Positions 8,989 through 18,282 of a stretch of 47,228 nt of DNA are shown here, one piece after another. The notes under the pieces were generated by a model, which worked only from the letters and a program-made list of their open reading frames with translations, was not told the DNA's origin and made no database searches. Both the position numbers and the translations under genes were made by a program. This DNA is from Gemmataceae bacterium (GTDB taxonomy: Bacteria; Planctomycetota; Planctomycetia; Gemmatales; Gemmataceae), in contig JAIEPT010000062.1 of assembly GCA_019748295.1 (NCBI GenBank), forward strand, positions 1 through 47,228, given 5' to 3'. Position 1 is the first letter of the stretch. Each line of letters starts with the position of its first letter.

Positions 8989-9924
8989 CTACTTCTTCGG
9001 CAAATCCTTCACCGCGGCGACGATCGCATCGGCGGTGAGGCCGTATTTCTTCAGCAGCTCATCCGGTTTGCCGGACTCCGCGAACGTGTCCTTGACCCCG
9101 ACGAATCGCATCGGCACGGGATGCTGTCGCACCACCGACATCGCAACCACGCTGCCGAGGCCGCCATGCAGCATGTGCTCTTCCGCCACGACGATGCGGC
9201 CCGTTTCCTTGGCGGCTGCCGACACCGCGGACTCGTCGATCGGCTTCACGGTGTGCATGTCGAGCACGCGGGCCTGGACGCCCGAAGCCGCGAGTTTCTC
9301 GGCGGCTTCCAACGCGGGAGCGACCATCAGGCCGTTGGCGATGATCGTCACGTCCGTTCCTTGGCGAATTTGGATCGCCTTGCCAAGCTGGAAATCGCAG
9401 CCGTTTTCGTAGAGGATGGGAACATTGGGCCGGCCGGCTCGCAGGTAGGCCGGCGTCTTCAGCGCCCCAAGGGCCTCGACCGCCTTCATCGTGCACGGCT
9501 CGTCGGAGGGGACGACGACGGTGAAATTCGGCAGCGAGCACGCCAGACTCACGTCTTCGATGCCCATTTGCGAAGGGCCGTCCTCGCCGATCGAAATGCC
9601 GGCATGCGTGCCGACGACTTTCACGTTGAGATTGGGAAACGCGACGGACATGCGGAGTTGGTCGTAGGCGTTGCACATGATGAAGGCGGCGAAACTGGAG
9701 AGCCATGCCTGCTTGCCGGAAGCCGCGAGACCGCCCGCCACGCCGACCATGTTCGATTCGGCGATGCCGACGTTGAAGAAGCGATCGGGGTACTTCTTGC
9801 CGAAGAGCTCGGTGCGCGTGGAATTGTGCACGTCGGCATCGACGACGACGAGGTCTTTGTGCGTGTCGCCAAGTTGGGCGAGCGCGATGCCGAACGTTTC
9901 GCGGACCGATTTACCCATCTTCAT
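8989..9924 (-). CDS. Transketolase, C-terminal subunit
   Basis: 311 residues with the start at 9924 (MKMGKSVRETFGIALAQLG), with CAGGAG about 8 bases upstream. It carries the transketolase pyrimidine-binding domain (AFIMCNAYDQLRMSVAFPNL, GTHAGISIGEDGPSQMGIEDV) and the C-terminal domain (VRVLDMHTVKPIDE-type block, VAEEHMLHGGLGSVVA). With the N-terminal subunit encoded upstream it would form a split transketolase moving two-carbon ketol units in the pentose phosphate pathway (TPP/Mg dependent). Split transketolases are known in archaea and many bacteria; some pairs act on 1-deoxyxylulose-like or unknown substrates, so the exact reaction is inferred. It is last in a three-gene - strand cluster with a 34-base gap to the gene before it. 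Confidence 0.88.
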   Translation of the reverse strand: MKMGKSVRETFGIALAQLGDTHKDLVVVDADVHNSTRTELFGKKYPDRFFNVGIAESNMVGVAGGLAASGKQAWLSSFAAFIMCNAYDQLRMSVAFPNLNVKVVGTHAGISIGEDGPSQMGIEDVSLACSLPNFTVVVPSDEPCTMKAVEALGALKTPAYLRAGRPNVPILYENGCDFQLGKAIQIRQGTDVTIIANGLMVAPALEAAEKLAASGVQARVLDMHTVKPIDESAVSAAAKETGRIVVAEEHMLHGGLGSVVAMSVVRQHPVPMRFVGVKDTFAESGKPDELLKKYGLTADAIVAAVKDLPKK

Positions 9925-9958
9925 GGAACCACTCCTGCAGAGCCGCAAGTGCGGCGAG

Positions 9959-11098
9959 TTATGTTTTTTTGAGTACCCCGGCTCGAATCCGCGTCAAGAG
10001 CTGAATCATGCCGAGCAGAAAGAAGAAATAGAAGAAGGCGCCCCAACCTAATATCAGCAAGACGACGACGACGACGCCGAGCCAGGGATCCACCGCGGCG
10101 GCGACGAATCCGAAGACATACAAATCGATGGTGAAGCTGATGGGAGCCGTGATCACATGCACGACAAGGAACGCGATGAGGTTGAGCGCCTCATTGCCGA
10201 CGCCTGGCATGCCGACATAGGCGCCCAACTCGCGGAGGTAGACCATGAAGAACAGCCAACCCAGGATCATGCACGCGAAGCTGCCGAGCTTCAGGTAAAA
10301 GTTGAGCCGTTCGAGCTTGCCCGGGTCGATGTCGGACCAGACTTCGTTGAACAAAAGCCGAATGATGCCGGCGATGATCGGCGCCAGATCGAACACCAGG
10401 CTGGCGACGACGATCACGCGGGTGCGGGCGCCGCGGGGCGTGAAGCAGCAGAAGAACGAACCGATGATGCCGAGGACCGGCGCCACCACCACGGCGGCGA
10501 TCTGGGCGATCACCATCATCGCCACGGGAATCGACAGACTCCCCAGCACCGCGAATGCCGCGGGATTCTGATCAGGCCGCAAGGACAAGCCGCCGAAGAT
10601 CGCCAAGCTGAGGACGAACCCCAAGATCGCCACGCAGATGGCGACCAGCAGCGTCATGAACTTGACGAAGTGCATCTGCAAGCCGAAGGCCACGGCCCCG
10701 AACTGCCCCTTGCGTTCCTTGCGGCGAAGCTTGAGCCGCTCTTCGGGCGAGAGCCGTTCCTCCCCTTCGCGAACCTCATCGTCGTCGTCGAACTCGTCGG
10801 CCTTGGCTTTGGGTTTCGCCTTCTTCTTTTTCTTGGACCGCTTCTCCTCTTCCTCATCCTCGTCGTCCTCTTCGTCGTCCTCTTCGTCGTCGTCCGGGCC
10901 GCGGCCGCGGGGACGGTCGTCTTCTTCGTCCTCATCCTCGTCTTCGCGGGATCGGCTGCGCGGACGATCCTCCTCTTCGTCGTCCCTATCGGAAACGACG
11001 AACGAGGTCTGACAACGAGGGCAGCGGATCTTTTTCCCCGCTACCTTGTCGTCGAGCTTCAGCTTGTGCCCTTTCGGGCAGGTTGCCTGGATGGTCAT
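9959..11098 (-). CDS. Zinc-ribbon, acidic-linker, polytopic membrane protein
   Basis: 379 residues in three parts. The first is an N-terminal zinc ribbon (CPKGHKLKL ... IRCPRCQTSFVV, about residues 7-37). A charged, disordered linker of DDEE/RPRSR repeats and a KKKKKAKPKAK patch runs to about residue 125. The rest has roughly six or seven hydrophobic segments (for example FMTLLVAICVAILGFVL, VVVVVLLILGWGAFFYFFF). I do not recognise the family. It lies between the two transketolase subunit genes, 20 bases after the upstream one and 34 before the downstream one, so it is likely translated from the same mRNA. That position suggests either a functional link or simple insertion into the operon. Confidence 0.75.
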   Translation of the reverse strand: MTIQATCPKGHKLKLDDKVAGKKIRCPRCQTSFVVSDRDDEEEDRPRSRSREDEDEDEEDDRPRGRGPDDDEEDDEEDDEDEEEEKRSKKKKKAKPKAKADEFDDDDEVREGEERLSPEERLKLRRKERKGQFGAVAFGLQMHFVKFMTLLVAICVAILGFVLSLAIFGGLSLRPDQNPAAFAVLGSLSIPVAMMVIAQIAAVVVAPVLGIIGSFFCCFTPRGARTRVIVVASLVFDLAPIIAGIIRLLFNEVWSDIDPGKLERLNFYLKLGSFACMILGWLFFMVYLRELGAYVGMPGVGNEALNLIAFLVVHVITAPISFTIDLYVFGFVAAAVDPWLGVVVVVLLILGWGAFFYFFFLLGMIQLLTRIRAGVLKKT

Positions 11099-11118
11099 GG
11101 TCCGCCTTGGTAACCGAA

Positions 11119-11949
11119 TCAGGCGAGCAGGGCGAGGGCCTGGGTCGCTTCATCCTTGGTCAGCGGCTTGCCATGGTGGTTGGGATCGGATGCGAGCATT
11201 TGCTGCAGCGGGTAGCCCTTGACCGTGCGGGCCACGATCGCGCTGGGTCGGCCCTTCGTCGCCGCCGCCTTATCCAACGCCGCCAGCACTTGGCCCACGT
11301 CGTGGCCGTCGATTTCCTGGGCGAACCAGCCGAACGCCTCGAACCGCGGAGCGAGCGGCTTCAGATCGAGGACGTCCTTGGTCGCGCCGGTCTGCTGATA
11401 GCCGTTTTGATCGACGATGCACACGAGATTGTCGAGCTTGTATTTCTCGGCGGACATCATCGCCTCCCAAACTTGGCCTTCCGCCATTTCGCCGTCGCCG
11501 GTCACGACGTAGGTGCGGGTCGGATAGCCGTCGAGCTTCGCGGCCAGCGAGCAGCCGACGCCGATGGAAAGGCCCTGGCCCAAGGAGCCGGTGGAGGCTT
11601 CGACGCCGGGCAGACGCCGCATGTTCGGATGACCTTCGAGCACGCTGCCGATCTGGCGTAGGGTGGGGAGCAGATCGCGCGAGAAGTAACCGACTTCCGC
11701 CATCACCGCGTAGAGAAGCGGAGCCGCATGCCCCTTGCTGAGGATGAAGCGATCGCGCTGAGGCCAATGCGGATTCTTGGCGTCGTATTGCAGAATGCCG
11801 CCGTAGTAGAGGGCGGCGACGATATCGGTGGCCGACAGCGAGCTGGTGGGATGCCCCGAGCCGGCCGCGGTGGTGCATTCGATGATGTCGCGCCTTAGCT
11901 GCTTGGCTTTGGTCTGAATGTCAGCGACGGAAAGTCGGGGGGTCGCCAC
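11119..11949 (-). CDS. Transketolase, N-terminal (TPP-binding) subunit
   Basis: About 276 residues. I prefer the GTG at 11949 (VATPRLSVADIQTKAKQLRRDI), which has GGAG about 10 bases upstream; an in-frame ATG at 12021 would add 24 residues without similarity to the family. The diphosphate-binding region is clear: GSGHPTSSLSATDIVAALY, RFILSKGHAAPLLYAV, GSLGQGLSIGVG, and the TPP motif GDGEMAEGQVWEAMMSA ... LVCIVDQNGYQ (GDG-x-N-type). Together with the C-terminal subunit downstream it makes a two-polypeptide transketolase. It is first in the - strand cluster; about 600 bases upstream hold repeats. Confidence 0.88.
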   Translation of the reverse strand: MATPRLSVADIQTKAKQLRRDIIECTTAAGSGHPTSSLSATDIVAALYYGGILQYDAKNPHWPQRDRFILSKGHAAPLLYAVMAEVGYFSRDLLPTLRQIGSVLEGHPNMRRLPGVEASTGSLGQGLSIGVGCSLAAKLDGYPTRTYVVTGDGEMAEGQVWEAMMSAEKYKLDNLVCIVDQNGYQQTGATKDVLDLKPLAPRFEAFGWFAQEIDGHDVGQVLAALDKAAATKGRPSAIVARTVKGYPLQQMLASDPNHHGKPLTKDEATQALALLA

Positions 11950-12119
11950 GCTCGGTCTCCGCTCGAAAAAAGACGGCTCGGAAGGTCGGACTCGGTTCGA
12001 TGGTCCGCCTATTGTAAGCAATCGCCCGACGATGAAAAGCCGGGGGAAGCACGACTCATGAGAATCGCCCCCGGAAGAAGGATCAAGCTAAAAGGGAGAG
12101 AAAACGCGCGATGCATTTC

Positions 12120-12605
12120 GCCCGCGTGCCATCGTCTCCCTCGCTTGCGGCTTAAAGGTTGTTTCGAAACCATCTGATGGGTTTTCCGCTTGCGGCTCAG
12201 CGAGCCCAGGGCTTTCTCCGAACGCTAAGCCGCAAGCGGAAGACAGGGGTTTCGGAAAAACTTCTTAGCGATTCCGGGTTCGCCAAGTTTCGAACCGAGC
12301 GCGAATGTCATTTCGAATGACGGCAACTTTTCGTTACGCCAAAGGCATTGCAGCCCACAGCCCAGGGTTGCGAGCGTAGCGAGCTGCCCTGGGTCCAACC
12401 GTAAATTCAGGCTGCGTACCCCGAAGGGGTTCGAGCAACGGAATCGTATCCGTCGCTTCAACCCCGTTGGGGTAGGCCGTTTCTCTTCTCGCGTTACCCA
12501 GGGTAGGCTCCCTGCGGTCGCCAACCCTGGGCTGTCCGCTGTAACGCCGTTGGCGTAAAGAGGACCGCCGCCGCGGAGGGCGTTCCGCCGCGGAGGGCGT
12601 TCCCT
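12120..12605. repeat. Repeat-rich gap with nested palindromes
   Basis: The gap between lgt and the transketolase gene contains no supported gene. It holds CGCTTGCGGCTTA / TAAGCCGCAAGCG copies (about 12132-12240). A nested palindrome follows (about 12337-12560): ACGCCAAAGGC, then CAGCCCAGGGTTGCGAGCG, then a TACCCCGAAGGGG / CCCCGTTGGGGTA centre, then the mirrored arms. Last comes a direct repeat of GCGGAGGGCGTTCC at about 12576-12604. Confidence 0.65.
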
Positions 12606-12613
12606 ACGGCGCC

Positions 12614-13744
12614 TCACACCGTCGCGGGGGGCAACTCGACGGCGGAAGGGGCGGCAGGTTCCGTCGGCGCATTGGGATCGACCGGGCGGCGCGTGCGGGC
12701 GATGAGCAGGAGCACGGTCGCGCTGATGAGGATCAGGATGCTGATGTTCTGCGACAGCGTCATGCCGAAGGCGACGGGGGCGGTGTCGGTGCGGAGCATC
12801 TCGTTGAGGAAGCGGTGCACGCCGTAGCCGTACATCCACGCAACCATCACGGCGCCTTCGTATCGCCGCAGTTCGAAGTAAGCCAAAAGGGCGAACATCA
12901 GGAGAACCATGCTGATCGTTTCATAGAGCTGCGTGGGATGCAGGCCGATCGACTGCGGGTAAAAGGGCCCCACTACGCGCGCCTCGCCGCTTTGGTTCTT
13001 CACCTCGAGATAAAGGGCGTTCTGCCCGCGCGGCCAATCGCTGGTGAAGGCGGCGTAGACGTCGGCGAAAGCAGGCGTTTGCCGGGTGTTGACCTGAACG
13101 ATGCGGTCGCCGGGCCGAAGCCCCGCTTCTTCCGCCGGCGATCCTGGCGACACCGCGTAGACGATCGCGGGTTCTTCCTTGGGACGATTCACGGTTTCGA
13201 GCACGAACCCGGCCGCACTCTGGTAGCCGCGTTCCACCATGGCGAAGCGAGGCGGGCTGGCCATGGGAAAGTAGAGTGCCGGGCAGCCGTCAGTGCATGA
13301 GACATTTCCGAAGCAGCAGCCATTGAGCAAGCATCCGACCCGGCCCAAGGCGAGGCCCAGGCAAAGGCAGGGGGCAACGATGTCCGCTATCTTCCAATGG
13401 CTAACGCCGTATTTCTTGAGTTGGAATCGATAGGCGAGGAAGTAACCGAAGACGGCGCCGGGGAGCGAGCCGTAGAAGACGAGCCCACCGTCCCAGATCG
13501 CGGTAATTTGGGCGAAGTTTTGGAAGCGGTCGCGGTACTGGAAGTAGTAGGTGAGGCGAGCGCCGAGGATGCCGAAGACGAAGAGCCAGATGGAGAGATC
13601 CTGAAACGCTTCGCGCGGAATGCCGTCGCGTTTGCCCAGGCGGGCCGCGAGCCAGGTGCAGAGGACGAAGGCGAGGAAGAGCATCGTGCCGTAGCCGTAG
13701 ATCGGCAGATCGAGGCCAGGGACGCGGAAAAGAACTTGCTGCAT
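12614..13744 (-). CDS. lgt: Prolipoprotein diacylglyceryl transferase with PDZ-like insertion
   Basis: 376 residues; Lgt enzymes are usually near 260-300. It transfers diacylglycerol from phosphatidylglycerol to the lipobox cysteine of prolipoproteins in the inner membrane. The Lgt core is visible: several membrane segments, [17 protein letters not shown] (about 85-101), the signature [13 protein letters not shown] (134-146), and HPTQLYE (269-275). Between the last two, residues about 190-258, lies a PDZ-like stretch: [20 protein letters not shown] followed by IVQVNTR. This matches the carboxylate-binding and GDxI motifs of HtrA-type PDZ domains and accounts for the extra length. It would sit in the periplasmic loop near the active site. 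The tail is Pro/Ala-rich. Lgt assignment is firm; the PDZ call is by motif. Confidence 0.9.
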   Translation of the reverse strand: MQQVLFRVPGLDLPIYGYGTMLFLAFVLCTWLAARLGKRDGIPREAFQDLSIWLFVFGILGARLTYYFQYRDRFQNFAQITAIWDGGLVFYGSLPGAVFGYFLAYRFQLKKYGVSHWKIADIVAPCLCLGLALGRVGCLLNGCCFGNVSCTDGCPALYFPMASPPRFAMVERGYQSAAGFVLETVNRPKEEPAIVYAVSPGSPAEEAGLRPGDRIVQVNTRQTPAFADVYAAFTSDWPRGQNALYLEVKNQSGEARVVGPFYPQSIGLHPTQLYETISMVLLMFALLAYFELRRYEGAVMVAWMYGYGVHRFLNEMLRTDTAPVAFGMTLSQNISILILISATVLLLIARTRRPVDPNAPTEPAAPSAVELPPATV

Positions 13745-13842
13745 GGTTGATTCCGTTCGCTAGGGGGCGTCGGATCATTCTAGGGCGCAGGCTCGTCGCC
13801 TCCAGACTGCAACCCTTCGACGGAAAACAGCAGCGCGACTCT

Positions 13843-13896
13843 GGGTTGCACGGGTTGCACGGGTTGCACGGGTTGCACGGGTTGCACGGGTTGCAC
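13843..13896. repeat. 9-base tandem repeat, six copies
   Basis: Six exact units of GGGTTGCAC followed by a partial GGG, between lgt and the CAP-domain gene. Read on the - strand it would encode VQP repeats, but no gene with a start site contains it. It is a simple slippage-prone minisatellite downstream of the CAP-domain gene. Confidence 0.9.
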
Positions 13897-13922
13897 GGGC
13901 ATGTTCAACGGTCGATCGGGCG

Positions 13923-16805
13923 TCACAGGATCGTGAAGTCGGCGCCGGGGCTCCAGCCGAGCGTTTCGCCGAGGTTGTTGAATGCCAGCACCCAGAAGCG
14001 GTAGCGACCCAGGGCGAGCGGCGTTGTCGGGGTGTAGCTGCTGGTGCTCAGATTCGGCTGGCGAATGACCTGATCGGCCCCGGTGGTGAGGTTGGCGACC
14101 CATAGGTCGTAGCGCGTGGCGCCGCTGCTGGCGTTCCACTGGAATGTCGGCAATTGCGTGCTTTGCGTGGCGAAGGGACCGGTGATCACCGGGATTGCGG
14201 GAGGCTGGAGGGTGAAGGTCCTTCCCACGCTCCACGCCCCGAGTTCGCCGCTCGCGTTCGCGGCTCGCACCCAGGCGGTATAGGAACCTGCCGGCAGCGA
14301 CGCGGACGCGGCGAAGTTCGTTCCCGCCAAGTTCGCGGCGCGAACCGCGACGGCTCCGCTCGTGTTGTTCCCCACATACAGTTCATACGTGGCCGCGCCG
14401 GTGGAAGCGGTCCATGCGAACGTGGGCCGATTGTTCGTCGTGCCGCCGGTCGGTGCGGTCACTGTCGGGGCCAGGGGAGCAATGATCGTGAAGGTGTAGG
14501 CGGCGCTCCAGCCGCGCGATTCCCCGGCCGCGTTGAACGCCCGGACCCAGCCTTGATACGTGCCGAGCGGCAGCGTTCCGGGCGCGTAGGAATTGGTCGC
14601 CAGGCTTTGCTGGCGGATGGTTTGACCCGTCGTCAGATTGTCGAGCCACAGGTCGTAGCGCGTTGCTCCCGCACTTGCGGACCAAGTCGCCGCGGCGGTC
14701 TTGTCGGTTGTCGTGCCGGGACCGGAGAAGGTTGGAACGACGGGAGCGGTTTCCACGGCGAACGTCTGCCCGATGCTCCACCCAGCCGATTCGTTCCGCG
14801 ACGACAGCGAGCGGATCCAGGCGGTGTAGGCGCCGCGCGGCAAGGCGGTTGTCGGGGTGTACGTCGTTCCGGTCAGAGCTTGCTGCCGGATGACGACGCC
14901 CTGCGCATTCGCCACATAAAGGTCGTACTTGTCCGCCCCGGCGACCGCCGACCAGGCGAACGTCGGCGTGCTGGTTGATTGGGCTCCCGTCGGACCGGTC
15001 AGTGTGGGGATGCCGGGAAGCGCGACGTTGAAGTTTCGGGCCGGGCTCCATCCGCGCGTTCCTCCGGTCGAATCGAAGGAGCGAATCCAGGCGGTGTAGC
15101 TGCCCGCCGCGAGAGCGGAGCCAGTGCTGAACGACGTTGCGGCGAGATTTTCCTGACGCGTCACCAATGCACCCGTCGCGGCATTGCTGACCCAGAGTTC
15201 ATAGCGAGCCGCTCCGCTGACGGCATTCCAGCCGAAAGAAACCTGATTGTTCGAAGTGGCGCCTGCAGCGGGCGAACTGAACGTCGGTATCGCCGGCAAT
15301 GCGACATCCACGGAGAAGTCCGCGCCGGCGCTCCACGCTCCGCTGCTGCCCGCATCATTATTGGCTCGCACCCAGAAGCGATAGTTGCCTGCGCCCAGCG
15401 GGGTCGTCGGCGTGAACGAAGTGGCGTTGATGCCCCTCCGGTCAATCGCTTTCGACGTGCCGGTCGTGAGATTATCGACCCACAAGTCGTAGGTCGCCGC
15501 ACCGGTCGTTGACGTCCACGAAAAGGTCGGCGTGCCGTTCGCGACGACGCCGGTCGGCCCGGTCGGCGTCGGAGCCGCGGGGGCGGTGATGGTGAAGCTG
15601 AGCTGATCGCTCCAGTTGCTGATTTGGTTCGTCGCGGAGTAGCCGCGGACCCAGGCGCGGTAGGTTCCTGCGGGGAGCGAGGTGGTGGTCGCGAACGAGT
15701 TGGTGTTGAGATTCGTTTCCCGAATGATCTGAAGCTGCCCGGTCGAGACGTTATCCACCCGCAGGTCGAATCGCACCGCTTCTGGCGGCGCTCCCCACGA
15801 AAACGTCGGCCGAGTTTGAGCGGTCGTGCCGATCTGCGACGACCAGATCGGCGAAGCAAGGGGGGTGCGGATGAAATTCGAGCGGACGTTGCTGGAGCCG
15901 ATGGTGATGGTGCGGACGATGGGAGCCGCCAGGCTTCCGCCGCTCGCGGTGACTTGATACGTGCCCGCGCCGAGTTGCAGTTGATATCCGCCGGCGTCGG
16001 AGGTGGTCGTCTGGAACGTGCCGGACGTTCCGTTGATGCCGACGGCGGAGACGGTCACGCCGCCGATGCCTTCGTTGAGGCTGTAGTAGGCGTCCGCGTT
16101 CGTATCGTCGTAGGCCACGCCGAGGAAGAACGGGTTGCCTTGATTGAATCGCCTGCCGAAATTCTGGGTGATGACGAGCGGCCCGAAGCCGGGGGTGGCC
16201 GTGTCGTCGACGATGCCGATGCCGATTTCGCGGACGTCGGTCGCCATGATGTTGTCGCGATGCCCGGCCGGGCTCTGAATGCCGCCGGGACCGCTGCCCC
16301 AGTCGATCGCGAAAGCGGCTTGAGCGTGCAACAAGCTCTTGGCGTAAGAGAAGACGTTCTCGCGCGCCATCTGATAGTCGTAGCCGGCGTCGATGAAGCG
16401 TTGCCCGAGTCCGGGCTCGCCGGGAACTTGATGCGATTGGGCATCCGCCGCGGCGAGGGCCTGGCTGTGTCCCAGGGCAGCTGCCGCGAGGTTGTCGTTC
16501 CAGGCCAGGGGCGGGGCAGCGGTGAGCAAAGCCCATTGATCGGCAAGCATCGTTTGGTTCACGCCGAAGTAGCTCAGCGCCGATGCCACATCTGGATCGC
16601 CGCTGTTCAGCAAGAGCGGCAACTCCGCGGCCGGGTTCTCGCGCATGCGGTTGATCAGTTCGAGCATGTACTGCTCGCGGGCGCCGACCGCGGGCGTCAG
16701 GCGGTCTTCCAGCGACTCGAACGAAACGCGGCAACTGGGTCGCTTGCGAATGGCCGTACCGTGTTTCGGAGCAAGCCAACGGCCGACGAAGGAGAACATG
16801 CCCAT
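13923..16805 (-). CDS. Secreted CAP-domain protein with seven Fn3-like repeats
   Basis: About 960 residues with the start at 16805 (MGMFSFVGRW); ATGs six bases inside and further upstream are possible. An Arg-rich leader followed by FESLEDRLTPA (about 29-39) is the N-terminal motif seen on many planctomycete exported giant proteins. Next is a CAP/SCP domain with NRMRENPAAELPLLLN, LAWNDNLAAAALGHSQ, ARENVFSYAK, AGHRDNIMATDVREIGIGI. A small carboxypeptidase-regulatory-like beta domain (VTVSAVGINGTSG ... GTYQVTASGG) follows. Seven repeats of about 95 residues then share PTFxWxxxxGAxxYDLWVxN, LPxGxYxAWVRA and GxWSxxxxFTV. The family role is extracellular: adhesion, or a CAP activity that is unknown in bacteria. 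Seven similar repeats suggest recombination-driven length variation. Confidence 0.85.
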   Translation of the reverse strand: MGMFSFVGRWLAPKHGTAIRKRPSCRVSFESLEDRLTPAVGAREQYMLELINRMRENPAAELPLLLNSGDPDVASALSYFGVNQTMLADQWALLTAAPPLAWNDNLAAAALGHSQALAAADAQSHQVPGEPGLGQRFIDAGYDYQMARENVFSYAKSLLHAQAAFAIDWGSGPGGIQSPAGHRDNIMATDVREIGIGIVDDTATPGFGPLVITQNFGRRFNQGNPFFLGVAYDDTNADAYYSLNEGIGGVTVSAVGINGTSGTFQTTTSDAGGYQLQLGAGTYQVTASGGSLAAPIVRTITIGSSNVRSNFIRTPLASPIWSSQIGTTAQTRPTFSWGAPPEAVRFDLRVDNVSTGQLQIIRETNLNTNSFATTTSLPAGTYRAWVRGYSATNQISNWSDQLSFTITAPAAPTPTGPTGVVANGTPTFSWTSTTGAATYDLWVDNLTTGTSKAIDRRGINATSFTPTTPLGAGNYRFWVRANNDAGSSGAWSAGADFSVDVALPAIPTFSSPAAGATSNNQVSFGWNAVSGAARYELWVSNAATGALVTRQENLAATSFSTGSALAAGSYTAWIRSFDSTGGTRGWSPARNFNVALPGIPTLTGPTGAQSTSTPTFAWSAVAGADKYDLYVANAQGVVIRQQALTGTTYTPTTALPRGAYTAWIRSLSSRNESAGWSIGQTFAVETAPVVPTFSGPGTTTDKTAAATWSASAGATRYDLWLDNLTTGQTIRQQSLATNSYAPGTLPLGTYQGWVRAFNAAGESRGWSAAYTFTIIAPLAPTVTAPTGGTTNNRPTFAWTASTGAATYELYVGNNTSGAVAVRAANLAGTNFAASASLPAGSYTAWVRAANASGELGAWSVGRTFTLQPPAIPVITGPFATQSTQLPTFQWNASSGATRYDLWVANLTTGADQVIRQPNLSTSSYTPTTPLALGRYRFWVLAFNNLGETLGWSPGADFTIL

Positions 16806-16930
16806 GGTGATTCGCAACCGGCGGGTGAAGACGTAGCGACTTCCAACTCTAGCGAATGAATGGAGGACGCGCCGCCGGTTGCGCGGATTTTGCACGCTTT
16901 TATGAACGAACATTCACTAGCTTTGCGAAT

Positions 16931-18166
16931 TCATGCCTCAGATTTCAGTTCTTGGACGAGTGCACGCAGAAATGGCTCGGCGTCGGTCACCACGCCGACA
17001 GTCTGATGGCTGCCACGGTCCGCCAGTTTCGTCACGGTCGCAGGGTTGATGTCCACACAAGCGACTTTCACCCACGCCGGGAGCAGATTGCCGACCGCGA
17101 TGGAATGCAGCATGGTGGCCATCATGAGGCAAAAGCCGACGCCGCGTATTCGTTCGCGCATCGCATCCTGCGCGGCGAGGACATCGGTGACGACTTCGGG
17201 CAGAGGGCCGTCGTCGCGAATGCTTCCGGCGAGAAGGAACGGGATCTTCGCCTTCACGCATTCGTACATGATGCCGCTTTTCACTGTCCCTTGCTCCACG
17301 GCCTCGGCAATGCCGCCGATGCGGCGAATGCGGTTGATGGTGCGGAGGTGATGCTCATGCCCTTCATCCGCCGGCAATCCGCGCTCGAGCGAGACGCCCA
17401 GGCTGGTGCCGTAGAAGGCTTGCTCCAGATCGTGAGTCGCCAGGGCGTTGCCCGCGAAGAGCACGTTGAGATACCCCATGCGGATCAGGTCGCACACATG
17501 CGGCACGCTGCCGGTGTGGACCACCGCGGGGCCCAGCACCGCGAGGATTTTTTCCCTCGCCTGCTTCGTTCGCTTCATCGTGGCGGCGATCTCGCGAACC
17601 GTCACCCCCTTGGGCTTCTCGCTTGACACCGCGCTCGACATGAACTCGAACAGACTCTGCCGCGGAGCCGTCTCCGCGGGCAACACACGTGTGCCTTGCC
17701 GGCCGACGATGATGCGGTCCCCTTTGCGGACATGCACCATCGGCAAGCAGCGGACCGCGGTTCCTTGCGGATCGACGAGGATGCCGCAGTCCATCTCTTG
17801 ATCTTCGACTTCGATCCACTCGCCGTTGAGCCGAACCTGGGTGCGGTAGTTGGTGGTGCTGTAGAACTGCTCGGGAAAAGCCCCATCCATGTCCGCCGCT
17901 TCAATCGCGGCATCGTGGGTGGAAATCTGCGAGGCGCCGTGGTCGTGGATGGCATCAAGGATGTCTTCAAGGGCCTCGGCCGTCTCCGCCTTGACCTGCA
18001 ATCGGGCGAAACTGGGATCGGTCTGCTTCTCGCCCAGGCGAATCTCGCGGACGGCATAGGTTCCGCCGCGGGTGAGGATTTCGTCGAGCACCTTGGGGAG
18101 CAAGAGCGAATCGATGATGTGCCCCTGAATCTCGACTTCCTCGACAGGTTCCTTCTTGGCTGCCAT
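16931..18166 (-). CDS. TIGR00300-family (LOR/SDH-type) protein, possible ornithine cyclodeaminase
   Basis: 411 residues; the start at 18166 (MAAKKEPVEEVEIQGHIIDSLLLP) has GAGG just upstream. The N-terminal domain has the EIQGHIIDSLLLPKVLDEI and GGTYAVREIRLG blocks. The C-terminal domain has GPAVVHTGSVPHVCDLIRMGYLNVLFAGNALATHDLEQAFYGTSLG, a Rossmann-like region of the LOR/SDH bifunctional conserved domain family. Archaeal and cyanobacterial members are reported as ornithine cyclodeaminases (ornithine to proline plus ammonia), acting alone or fused to an arginine dihydrolase. No dihydrolase domain is present here. The reaction is inferred from the family; arginine-catabolic neighbours are absent. 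The gene is 125 bases from the CAP-domain gene start and divergent from the FHA gene. Confidence 0.8.
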   Translation of the reverse strand: MAAKKEPVEEVEIQGHIIDSLLLPKVLDEILTRGGTYAVREIRLGEKQTDPSFARLQVKAETAEALEDILDAIHDHGASQISTHDAAIEAADMDGAFPEQFYSTTNYRTQVRLNGEWIEVEDQEMDCGILVDPQGTAVRCLPMVHVRKGDRIIVGRQGTRVLPAETAPRQSLFEFMSSAVSSEKPKGVTVREIAATMKRTKQAREKILAVLGPAVVHTGSVPHVCDLIRMGYLNVLFAGNALATHDLEQAFYGTSLGVSLERGLPADEGHEHHLRTINRIRRIGGIAEAVEQGTVKSGIMYECVKAKIPFLLAGSIRDDGPLPEVVTDVLAAQDAMRERIRGVGFCLMMATMLHSIAVGNLLPAWVKVACVDINPATVTKLADRGSHQTVGVVTDAEPFLRALVQELKSEA

Positions 18167-18282
18167 GACTCGCCTCGTTTCGCCTGAGAGATTCGGCGCA
18201 TCCATTTTACGCCCGGAAAGCAGCGCCCGCCTGATTCGTGCTATTCTGAGGGAAGCAAGCCACTCTCCGCCGGTGAACATTC

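Noticed and set aside
13747-14004. GLHGLHG open frame across the 9-base repeat
   Set aside because: Translation of a minisatellite; no gene context.
15624-16859. 411-residue open frame opposite the CAP-domain gene
   Set aside because: Shadow of the repeat-containing gene; no domain or start context.
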